This document shows positions 16,301 through 21,958 of a stretch of DNA of 21,958 nucleotides, one piece after another (position 1 is the stretch's first letter; each line of letters begins with the position of its first letter). The notes beneath the pieces are model-generated. The model was not told the origin of the DNA. It worked only from the letters and a program-made list of their open reading frames with translations, and searched no databases. This stretch comes from JBDRHL01 sp043816955 (GTDB taxonomy: Bacteria; Planctomycetota; Phycisphaerae; Sedimentisphaerales; CAYZTY01), in NCBI GenBank assembly GCA_043816955.1, contig JBDRHL010000110.1, positions 1 to 21,958 on the forward strand. Reading direction: 5' to 3'. A program made the position numbers and the translations under genes.

Positions 16301-16499
16301 CAAGTTTCAGTGCGACGCTGGTGAGGATGATGACTATGTCCGCATTGATGAGATAAAAGTTTCTGCTCGCGGAGGATTCAAACAGACTGATTTCAACAGG
16401 GATTATTATGTAGACTTGAGAGACTTTGCAATTTTTGCGGAAGGGTGGTTGATCTGTACCGACCCTAATAATGTTAGCTGCGAGAATTTTCTATACTAA
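13347..16499 (+). CDS. Large secreted PL1 pectate-lyase-like multidomain enzyme
   Basis: 1050 residues. In order: signal peptide (about 1-20); CBM9-like domain (22-210) matching the protein at 5646; fibronectin type III-like domain (about 221-314); PL1-type beta-helix lyase (317-670) opening with FPGAEGAG and GGRGGDVYHVTNLNDSGPGS; thrombospondin-3-like calcium segment (689-735, DQDGDSMPDYWE); Calx-beta domain (743-850); a second binding-type domain (857-1012); dockerin-like tail (1015-1050). In the lyase, DHISGSW with Asp451 and IDE with Asp460 look like the calcium/acid-patch region, and NNARNPRP supplies candidate catalytic Arg520 and Arg523. PL1 enzymes cleave polygalacturonate by beta-elimination using calcium. 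I chose the TTG at 13347 because AGGAG lies six bases upstream and it gives a clean signal peptide; an upstream TTG at 13311 does not. The tail lacks the first Cys of its paralogs (RDYY for RDCY). Confidence 0.85.
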   Translation: MKNSVKILLLVFFAGSGIAYPQRTYWPITQDCDYSDWAEVPGINDPIGDDNYGHHDIAEVKLANDDTSLYFYIRVDDGSGDQYGDWTAAEYLRIYIDVDNNPATGYLLGPAGQQIGVEYSVVSNRKATDPGAGCSASSLYLGAYPFGSATFLKNYGNGGVPATRILSGVNQIEQRILLADAGLSAGDTITYTVWASRNDTNPDCDWLNASQNYLISYETYANKPVPAHKSSVGKDVVLSWDAPGDVASPRYDVYLGTNANSVRDAGTASGEYKGTTTEITYDPNTLNVPIDYYWRVDVNDSGTMYKGCVWTFKTTVPAFPGAEGAGMWSVGGRGGDVYHVTNLNDSGPGSIRYGIENASGPRTIVFDVAGIIQLESPLTTITRPNLTIAGQTAPGEGITFTKDNIVLASSDIILRYIRGRSGDLAESDFDMIDAFRISTSSYGTARNIIADHISGSWAIDEAVEVTGPSDNVTVQWCHITEALHDSYHPKGPHSMGILLRPNIDSRITVHHNLLAHNNARNPRPGSYDYTTFVFDYRNNVMYNYGGTFAGYSGSNERTNMNYIGNYIVAGPNSYDDYVFHSADTYTSIYQNGNKADGNKNGVFDGVNTGWSMFSGSYTSVGSPFTLPYAEVATDSADTALQRVLTKAGCRLPSVDPVDIRVLNEVSNGTGAIINSPHDVGGWPAVYSIDPPYDQDGDSMPDYWENQYGLDTANHSDRNSDSDSDVYTNLEEYLNNTNPIGGTDPIVYISATDGRAYEEDQSPGEFTVHRTGDTSSALSVNYSVTGSATKDDDYIALSGSVTIPSGSSTATIPVIPVYDWQFAEGPEQVIVIIDTSIDYKVGLPRQALVVIENDEWMLLTYDDFESGWGNYTDGGDDCSRLYSPVYAHQGSYSIQIRDNSGDASSFWHTDGIDVSTRAFTQIKIDFWFRADLMESGDDFWVCYYDGATWHIVEDFVSGVDFNNAKFYHAVVYVTEANYTFPSDMKIKFQCDAGEDDDYVRIDEIKVSARGGFKQTDFNRDYYVDLRDFAIFAEGWLICTDPNNVSCENFLY

Positions 16500-17551
16500 A
16501 TCTGACTTTTTTTTGTAGAGTAGTGAAAATGAGAAGTTTACTAAGATGTTTTCTTTCAGCGGCATTGCTTACTTCCTGTGCCGGTGCCGCAGAGTTGCAT
16601 GTCGGATATGGTGCATACGGTTATGACTATGCTGAACTTCAGACGGCTTACCACGCCGCAAGCAGCGGCGATACGATCGTAGTCCACGCGGGTCTCTATA
16701 CCAAACTTTACGGCGGCGACTACAGTCTCTACACCGCATACGATTGGATTGCCGGCAGTGTCCCAACAGTCAACAAGCAAAACATCACAATCCGTGCAGC
16801 AGGCGACGGTCCAGCCATTTTCAAGGGCATAATAGGTTTATCTGGAACGGCAGCCGGCGTGGGCAATATTACAATCGATGGTCTTTACGTCAACCCTGAT
16901 GGTGTTGCCAACAAGGTAGGTTTTCAACTCCATCCGAACGGCTATTATTTGGGCGGCTGCACAATCAGGAACTGTGTCGTTTATGGTTCTGCTGTTCAGC
17001 GTGGTGTTTATATCAGGGAGAATGCCACCGGCCACGGCCAGCACCTGATAGAGCACTGCACTTTTTATAATTCCAGCGGTCTCGGGTGGAAGGGATTTGA
17101 TGACAGGATGGTGGGCACCAAACCTCCCGGCGCGGCTCCGATTACCAGGAGCAACATTGCCATGGGTTTTGACATGGGATTTTACACCTGGTACGGCGGT
17201 GCTGAAGTTTCTTTTACTTATAGCGATGGTTTCGGTTCTACGACCGCCAATTTTTATCCTGCCTCGTATAAGGGCGTGGGCTCGGTTGAGCTGAATCCTC
17301 TGTTTTATTCGCTGGATCCCAATGACCCATATTTTTTGTACCTAAGCAACGATAGTCCAGCAGCCCTTAAGACCGGCGCTGATGATGGAACATATATGGG
17401 GGCGTTGCCTGTCCTGGTGCTCGAATGCGGTGATTGGGGTTATTCTGAGGTCGATATAAACAGAGATTGTTATGTTAACCTCGCCGACCTGGCAATCTTC
17501 GTAAACGACTGGCTTGAATGTACAGACCTGACAAATCCCGATTGCGACTAA
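16389..17551 (+). repeat. Copy B of a duplicated 1.1-1.2 kb segment
   Basis: Counterpart of 12090-13256. The final 274 bases (17278-17551) align without gaps with 12983-13256 and include a shared run of about 64 identical bases starting near 17294. The central part of the beta-helix gene instead follows module 1 of the gene at 6576, so this copy is a mosaic. Confidence 0.7.
16529..17551 (+). CDS. Secreted mosaic beta-helix protein with dockerin-like tail
   Basis: 340 residues: signal peptide (about 1-20), beta-helix module, dockerin-like tail (309-340: DINRDCYVNLADLAIF, DWLECT). LLTSC at residues 13-17 could be a lipobox, but its paralogs use ordinary signal peptidase sites and AGA|A just after is equally good. 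Residues about 125-245 follow module 1 of the protein at 6576 almost word for word (FQLHPNGYYLGGCTIRNCVV, NSSGLGWKG, SFTYSDGFGSTTANF). From PLFYSLDPNDPYF onward it follows the protein at 12228. GQHLIEHCTF, KGFDDR and RSNIAMGFD are retained. I place the start at the ATG at 16529, with a modest TAGAG upstream, rather than the GTG at 16523, which is too close to that site. The preceding stop is 29 bases away. Confidence 0.8.
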   Translation: MRSLLRCFLSAALLTSCAGAAELHVGYGAYGYDYAELQTAYHAASSGDTIVVHAGLYTKLYGGDYSLYTAYDWIAGSVPTVNKQNITIRAAGDGPAIFKGIIGLSGTAAGVGNITIDGLYVNPDGVANKVGFQLHPNGYYLGGCTIRNCVVYGSAVQRGVYIRENATGHGQHLIEHCTFYNSSGLGWKGFDDRMVGTKPPGAAPITRSNIAMGFDMGFYTWYGGAEVSFTYSDGFGSTTANFYPASYKGVGSVELNPLFYSLDPNDPYFLYLSNDSPAALKTGADDGTYMGALPVLVLECGDWGYSEVDINRDCYVNLADLAIFVNDWLECTDLTNPDCD

Positions 17552-17599
17552 AACAAAGTCAAAAGGTTTCTGCAAAATTAAATTTCAGGAGAAATTATC

Positions 17600-19882
17600 A
17601 TGTCTTTTGGGAAAATCGCTCTTTTGAATCTGTACCTGCTGCTAACTGTTTCTTGTGTTGCTGCTGAGGCGTTATCTAACAATTTGTCAAAAAACTTGCC
17701 GCCAGCCAATGAAAATGAGGTCTCCTTAATTGATCAAAATGATGTAATTGGTTTGTCCAATTCTAAAACAGGGTTTCTTATCGACAAAAAAAACTGTCGT
17801 TTAATTGCTCTTTGGTCAGTTGAAGGCTGGGATACAATAGAACCTAAAGCCAATGAAAGTTTATGGCAGATATCCGCATTTAACACGCTCCGAGAATTAA
17901 GTCAGGTTAATCCTGAGGATAGTATAGCTCAGAGTTATCATTGTGCGGAAAGCAAATCAGGCAGAGTCATAAAAGCCGAATTTCAAGGTAAGCTCGCCAC
18001 AAATGAGAACTGGACGGCGATTTTCACTGCTGAATTAGGTAACAAATCTTCCCTGGTAGAATGGCGGTTTTCCTTCCATACTACCGGTTCAAGCAGTATT
18101 TATAGCTGTGAGTTTCCTAAAATACCTGTCAAAACTTTTGAGTCAAGAACTGATGATAACAAACTTGTAATACCGTACAGAAGAGGCAGGCTTGTTACTT
18201 ATGGTACTGAAAACCCCAGGTATGAAGTAAAATTACCTTATCCAGGTCCGGCAGCAAAATTCCAGTTTATGGCAGGATATGGAAACCTGAATAACCAGGG
18301 ATTATATATCGCCTGTTACGACAGTGGTGCTTATTTAAAAAACTTCATCTACAAGAATAATCAATCAAAGAATTATCTGACTTTGAGCATAGAACATATA
18401 TGTGAAAATTATGCCAAACCAGGGAACAATTACAAAATGCCGTACTATGTGGTAACAGGACCTTTTTCCGGAGACTGGTGGCATGCCGCCAGAATTTACA
18501 GAGATTGGTGGGTAAAGCAGCAATGGGCATCCAAAGGCCTTTTGTATCAACGCAGTGATATTCCGGATTGGCTGAAAAAAGCACCGATTGTCTTGAGATT
18601 TTCAACCAGTACAGAAGGGAGAACCGTAGAGAACAACCTAAGAAATTCACTTTCGTTAGTAAAGGCCCTTGATGCCAGCCCCTGCTTTGGAGTATGGTAT
18701 TCTGTTTTTGATAACGGCCTGCCGGCCAAAGGACATATGAGTTCCGGCCATGGGCATCTCTTTAACGCAATGGCGGGTATACCTGAAGCCGTTAAAGAAT
18801 TGAAAGAACACGAGATTTATCCATTAGCGTATGTCCAGTCAATTATTTACGACAGTAAATTTGACACTGGAGAAGGCCGCCAGGCCCCGAATTGGGCAGC
18901 ACATGATATTGATGGTAAGATTTGTTATTACGGTGGCTATGACCCGTGTTCAAGCCTGTTTGAAATGTGTCGTTCTACCGATTGGTGGCAGAACCGCGTT
19001 ACAGAAATATGCGAAAACGCCGTTAAAAACATGGGGTTTTGTGGTATATATCTTGACAGCTTTGGCAAAGGCGCCAAGGAATGTTTTGTGCCAAACCACG
19101 GCCACGCTCTTGGCGGAGGAAATTACATAGTGCAGGGTCAGCGTGAACTTGCACAAAAAGTGCTTAATACAATCCGCAAGCATGAAAGTCAGGCTGTTAC
19201 TGCAGGTGAAGCCCCGATTGAAGCCTTCCGTGACCTGCTTAGTTTCAATTTGTATGCAGTGAATACACTGCCGGATGGTATTCCTGTTTTCAGGACTGTT
19301 TGGGGAGATTACAGCCTTGGACATGGCAGGAGCATCCGACCGATCGAAAAGGGCAACAATGTCATCCCGGAACTTACCAGTATGTTCCTCGAAGGTACTA
19401 TTTTGGGACGATTTTTCTGTTCAAGCCGTGAGGAGAGCTTCATTTTGCAAAAGGAACATGCCGATGAGTTGGCTTACCTTAAAAAGTTGATTAATTATAC
19501 AAAGTCAGGTCTCCAATATCTGCGATTTGGCGAATACCTGCATCCCCTTAAGCCTTCCCCCACACCGCCAATAATGTCGTTTACCGAGTCAGTCGAAAAT
19601 GGGACTGTTCAAGTGCCTATGCTGTTAAATAGCGTGACCAGATCCCATGCGGATGGCAGCGTGGCTATCGTGTTTGCCAATATCGCCGACCAGCCATTGC
19701 AGGCATCAATCCCGATTGACCCGGCGCTGCGAAGCGAAGAAGCTCAGCGCCAACAGCCTAAGGCTTCGCTGATGTTGATGGATGAACATGGCAATCTCAC
19801 ACCGGTGCGGTCAGGAGCAAAACCATGGGCTGAATCGCTGAAGCTTGAACCTCGGGAAATCGCGTTCTATATTTTACGTTAA
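17600..19882 (+). CDS. Secreted DUF6259-like glycosidase without dockerin-like tail
   Basis: 760 residues with a signal peptide of about 22 residues (LLNLYLLLTVSCVAA). Residues 45-330 are beta-rich, followed by GDWWHAARIYRDWWVKQQW, SDIPDWLKK and a TIM-barrel-like region with GIYLDSFGKG (Asp486) and TAGEAPIEAF (Glu537). These align with the glycosidase at 9774, at the same 51-residue spacing. The C-terminus is a beta-domain ending in REIAFYILR, with no dockerin-like or PEP-CTERM tail, so the enzyme may stay in the periplasm while its paralog is anchored. AGGAG lies eight bases before the ATG. Only 24 bases separate its stop from the symporter gene, so it may generate the final sugar that the symporter imports. 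Family assignment is by motif memory; the reaction is unknown. Confidence 0.75.
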   Translation: MSFGKIALLNLYLLLTVSCVAAEALSNNLSKNLPPANENEVSLIDQNDVIGLSNSKTGFLIDKKNCRLIALWSVEGWDTIEPKANESLWQISAFNTLRELSQVNPEDSIAQSYHCAESKSGRVIKAEFQGKLATNENWTAIFTAELGNKSSLVEWRFSFHTTGSSSIYSCEFPKIPVKTFESRTDDNKLVIPYRRGRLVTYGTENPRYEVKLPYPGPAAKFQFMAGYGNLNNQGLYIACYDSGAYLKNFIYKNNQSKNYLTLSIEHICENYAKPGNNYKMPYYVVTGPFSGDWWHAARIYRDWWVKQQWASKGLLYQRSDIPDWLKKAPIVLRFSTSTEGRTVENNLRNSLSLVKALDASPCFGVWYSVFDNGLPAKGHMSSGHGHLFNAMAGIPEAVKELKEHEIYPLAYVQSIIYDSKFDTGEGRQAPNWAAHDIDGKICYYGGYDPCSSLFEMCRSTDWWQNRVTEICENAVKNMGFCGIYLDSFGKGAKECFVPNHGHALGGGNYIVQGQRELAQKVLNTIRKHESQAVTAGEAPIEAFRDLLSFNLYAVNTLPDGIPVFRTVWGDYSLGHGRSIRPIEKGNNVIPELTSMFLEGTILGRFFCSSREESFILQKEHADELAYLKKLINYTKSGLQYLRFGEYLHPLKPSPTPPIMSFTESVENGTVQVPMLLNSVTRSHADGSVAIVFANIADQPLQASIPIDPALRSEEAQRQQPKASLMLMDEHGNLTPVRSGAKPWAESLKLEPREIAFYILR

Positions 19883-19906
19883 CTGCTTCTTAATGGGGAA
19901 AAATCT

Positions 19907-21448
19907 ATGACTAATCTCGATTGGACCATAGCTGCTGCTCTCACATCAGTTCTGGTTGTCGCAGTTATTCTTTCCAGAAAATTTACAAAAGATGTCGCAT
20001 CCTTTATCGTGGGCGGCAGAAAAACGCGCATGTGGCTGGCGCTAAGCAATGATAACTCCGGCGGTTTTGGTTTGATAGCTGTAGCTTATGCGGCGCAAGA
20101 GGGTTTCAGACATGGTTTTTCAATTATTTGGATATACATGATAGGCGCTTTACTTGTCATTTTTTTGTTCGGTATATTCGGCTTTGGTATACAGCGGTTC
20201 CGCGCGACCAGAGCCATGACTGCCGGACAGTTCCATGAACAGAGATACAGCAGGGGATTAAGGCTTCTCGTAGGGATAGCACTCGGTCTTGGGGGAGTTC
20301 TGAACATGGCGGCATTCCCAATAGTGGGCGCTCAATTCCTATGCGCGTTTCTCGGATGGCCTGCACAGTTTGATTTTATGGGAGTTACATTGCCCACAAT
20401 ACCTGTTCTTTGCGCATGTATGATAGCATTGGCTGTTTTCTTTGCAGTAGTATGCGGCCAGGTAGGCGTTATTATTACTGATTATATACAAGGCCTTGTA
20501 ATTATGGCCGGACTGTTTGCTGTCAACTATATCCTCTTCGCAAATCTGGGTGTGGCGAATATAAAAACAACACTTGAGACACAGATGGGAAATGGTGCGT
20601 TTAATCCCTTCATCCGAGGCAGCTATGGCTTACTATGGGCATCGTGGCTTTTGTTCACTCAGATCACAGGACCGTTCTGCTCTGGTCCGCAGATAACAAA
20701 GTATGCTTCTGCCGACAATCCCAAGGTTGTCAGAAGAATGATGCTGGTGTCCAAGACATTTAATCAAGGTAAGGCCCTGGTAAAGCTTAGTCTTGGCGTT
20801 GGAGCATTTGTGGCATTGGGAACTCAGGCGATACCGAAAGGAATGGAACCTAGTTTTTATGAGAGGATTGTTACCCCAACATATTTGAATTCCGTTGTTC
20901 CTCCGATAATGATGGGGCTATTGTTCTCCGCATTCATATTTGCTTTCATTTCAACAAATGATAGTTACCTGCTTTCGTGGTCGTCTATTATAGTTAATGA
21001 TGTTGTATGTCTTATTCACAAAAAGGCGTTATCGACAAAGAGACATCTCTGGACTTTAAGAGTAACAATAATTTGTATCGGTCTTTTTCTTTTCTTCTGG
21101 GGTGTCTTGTTTACTCCTCCAACTACAATCTTAAACTATCTCATGCTGACCGGCACCATGCTTACAGGCGCTGCAGTTGCTATGCTGGCTGGCTTGTATT
21201 GGAGGAGAGCGAACACAACTGGTGCTTATGCCGCTGTATTAACTACTATGATACTGCCTCCATTGGACTTGGTGTTCAGAAACATAAGCCCACATTTCTA
21301 TCACCTTAAAGTACCTGCACAGGTAGCAGGTATCGGGACGATATGTCTTTCTGTAATATTGCTAACGATATTCTCCCTGGCATCCAGCAAGCCGACCAAA
21401 TGGGTTGACTATGGCGAGGTGGTCCGGAAATCAGAGTCAAATGACTGA
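19907..21448 (+). CDS. SSS-family sodium:solute symporter
   Basis: 513 residues with about 12-13 hydrophobic segments, typical for SLC5/SSS transporters of the LeuT fold. Family marks: IVGGRKTRMWLALSNDNSGG at residues 34-53 (split here as IVGGRKTRM and LALSNDNSGG), GQVGVIITDYIQGLVIMAG at 184-202, and STNDSYLLSWSSIIVNDV at 349-366. The Ser349, Thr350 and Ser353 region fits the sodium-binding helix of this family. The protein sits in the cytoplasmic membrane and would import a sugar, uronate or oligosaccharide with sodium. GGGGA lies about nine bases before the ATG. The gene follows a secreted glycosidase by 24 bases and is followed by a small membrane protein gene after another 24, so all three are probably one transcript. 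The locus shows no TonB-type or ABC importer, so this is its apparent uptake system. Substrate not determinable here. Confidence 0.92.
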   Translation: MTNLDWTIAAALTSVLVVAVILSRKFTKDVASFIVGGRKTRMWLALSNDNSGGFGLIAVAYAAQEGFRHGFSIIWIYMIGALLVIFLFGIFGFGIQRFRATRAMTAGQFHEQRYSRGLRLLVGIALGLGGVLNMAAFPIVGAQFLCAFLGWPAQFDFMGVTLPTIPVLCACMIALAVFFAVVCGQVGVIITDYIQGLVIMAGLFAVNYILFANLGVANIKTTLETQMGNGAFNPFIRGSYGLLWASWLLFTQITGPFCSGPQITKYASADNPKVVRRMMLVSKTFNQGKALVKLSLGVGAFVALGTQAIPKGMEPSFYERIVTPTYLNSVVPPIMMGLLFSAFIFAFISTNDSYLLSWSSIIVNDVVCLIHKKALSTKRHLWTLRVTIICIGLFLFFWGVLFTPPTTILNYLMLTGTMLTGAAVAMLAGLYWRRANTTGAYAAVLTTMILPPLDLVFRNISPHFYHLKVPAQVAGIGTICLSVILLTIFSLASSKPTKWVDYGEVVRKSESND

Positions 21449-21472
21449 TTTAATACTTGGAAGGTTTAAAAA

Positions 21473-21682
21473 ATGGCTAATTGGTCGGATATTACAATTT
21501 GGTACGTTGTCGGCAACCTGCTTTTGATGTTTTTTTATACGATTGTAACAGCGATAGGCGGGGGATTTGATTTGGTTTATTTTTTTAAGGAATTGAAGAA
21601 AAAGAAAGTTGATGTATTTGATGATGGACGAGTCTTCGAAACCCTTCACGATTGTAAAGACAATAAGTCGAAATCTTCTTGA
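21473..21682 (+). CDS. Small single-pass membrane protein next to the symporter
   Basis: 69 residues: a short polar N-terminus (MANWSDITIW), one long hydrophobic stretch at about residues 9-36 (YVVGNLLLMFFYTIVTAIGG and on to YFF), then a basic KELKKKK patch and an acidic/polar cytoplasmic tail. GGAAGG sits about eight bases before the ATG, and the gene follows the symporter by 24 bases, so it is very probably translated with it. I do not recognise a named family. Position and topology suggest a symporter accessory subunit or stabiliser; small partner proteins are known for some other transporters. No terminator is evident directly after it. An 87-codon reading frame on the opposite strand covers the same bases but has no context. 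Confidence 0.7.
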   Translation: MANWSDITIWYVVGNLLLMFFYTIVTAIGGGFDLVYFFKELKKKKVDVFDDGRVFETLHDCKDNKSKSS

Positions 21683-21746
21683 AAATTGAGACTGTAGCAA
21701 ATTTACCGGTATTTTTAATGTGTTAGGACGGTGATGTCCGATATAT

Positions 21747-21775
21747 CCTTCAGAAAGTTATTGTTTTTCTGGAGG
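21747..21775 (+). promoter_or_regulatory. Hairpin hiding the ribosome site of the last gene
   Basis: CCTTCAGAAA (21747-21756) pairs with TTTCTGGAGG (21766-21775) over ten positions with one G-U pair and a nine-base loop. The right arm contains the whole GGAGG ribosome site that serves the ATG at 21784. Such a stem would reduce translation from read-through transcripts. This is a known safeguard for transposase genes. Confidence 0.55.
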
Positions 21776-21783
21776 ACAATAAA

Positions 21784-21958
21784 ATGTATGGACCCGGAGA
21801 ATATGTTCCTGATGCAAGCGAAGGAATTACCCGTGTTGAAGACTTGCCCAAGCCAAAGATCAAAAAGCATTCACGTAATTACAAGAAGCTTAAATGCCGG
21901 TTCTGCGGCTATTTGGCGTATCGGGACAACACTTTCACTCGTAAACTTCACGACATCG
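21784..21958 (+). CDS. Zinc-ribbon protein, 5' part only; possible transposase
   Basis: Fifty-eight codons are visible before the window ends. The product starts MYGPGEYVPDASEGI, has a basic stretch (KPKIKKHSRNYKK) and then LKCRFCGYLAYRDNT, a C-x2-C pair expected for one half of a zinc ribbon, followed by FTRKLHDI. I associate this pattern (zinc ribbon followed by a R-x-L-H-D-x segment) with transposases of planctomycetes, possibly ISL3-like, but only the beginning is visible and this is from memory. GGAGG lies eight bases before the ATG and is buried in a hairpin, in keeping with a tightly limited transposase. If so, it marks the right boundary of the polysaccharide locus. Otherwise it is an unknown DNA- or RNA-binding protein. 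Confidence 0.5.
   Translation, partial: MYGPGEYVPDASEGITRVEDLPKPKIKKHSRNYKKLKCRFCGYLAYRDNTFTRKLHDI

Noticed and set aside
12090..17551. Duplicated segments as ends of an insertion element
   Set aside because: The repeats are direct, contain parts of real genes and have no transposase or terminal inverted repeats; recombination between paralogs explains them.
21437..21700. 87-codon minus-strand frame over the small membrane protein
   Set aside because: The plus-strand frame has operon spacing, a ribosome site and a clear membrane helix; the reverse frame has none of these.
21700..21746. TACCGGTA and GGAC/GTCC near the right edge as terminator or IS end
   Set aside because: The first is a palindrome without a loop and the second has only a four-pair stem; neither can be judged without the far end of the element.
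1..21958. tRNA, rRNA, CRISPR arrays, riboswitches
   Set aside because: None was recognised by eye: no regularly spaced repeats, no tRNA-like arms and no conserved riboswitch core in the gaps. A covariance-model scan was not possible here.

Overview
The window looks like a polysaccharide-degradation locus from a planctomycete-type bacterium, most likely an anaerobic Phycisphaerae/Sedimentisphaerales relative. The taxonomic call is inference. It rests on a mix of traits: a prepilin-type protein with a degenerate H-X9-DG tail, a PEP-CTERM sorting tail, several secreted proteins ending in the same short Cys-rich dockerin-like module, GntR/LacI-hybrid (AraR-type) regulation, an SSS-family symporter, and no SusC/SusD pair.

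Layout. Positions 1-2600, minus strand: the start of a split transketolase (N-terminal subunit, cut by the window edge), an SDR-family dehydrogenase, and a TIM-barrel protein resembling the DUF4838/glycosidase group. None has a signal peptide, so this arm looks cytoplasmic and catabolic. Positions 2850-4004, minus strand: a GntR-type DNA-binding domain fused to a LacI/periplasmic-binding-fold sensor. Its own promoter (TTGACA-17-TAACAT) is filled by a composite inverted repeat, a strong case for autoregulation. Positions 4175-4698 are AT-rich and non-coding. They carry another inverted repeat (TATTTGT-5-ACAAATA) and a good forward promoter (TTGACA-16-TACAAT) for the plus-strand genes.

Positions 4699-21682, plus strand: ten genes, mostly with short gaps. 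In order they are a pseudopilin; a small secreted CBM9-like protein; a two-module beta-helix protein; a single-module beta-helix protein with a PEP-CTERM tail, followed by a hairpin terminator; a DUF6259-like glycosidase; a beta-helix protein; a 1050-residue multidomain PL1 pectate-lyase-like enzyme; another beta-helix protein; a second DUF6259-like glycosidase; an SSS symporter; and a 69-residue membrane protein. At the right edge a new gene starts (zinc-ribbon N-terminus, perhaps a transposase), with its ribosome-binding site inside a hairpin.

Working model (inference): secreted lyases and glycosidases are held outside the cytoplasmic membrane, mostly through one shared dockerin-like tail and once through PEP-CTERM. 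They cut a uronic-acid-containing, pectin-like polymer. The symporter imports the small products and the minus-strand enzymes process them, with the AraR-type regulator sensing an intermediate. The most unusual features are one beta-helix module appearing five times with exchangeable C-terminal tags, a clearly mosaic copy, and a duplicated junction of about 1.1 kb. The substrate cannot be fixed from sequence alone.
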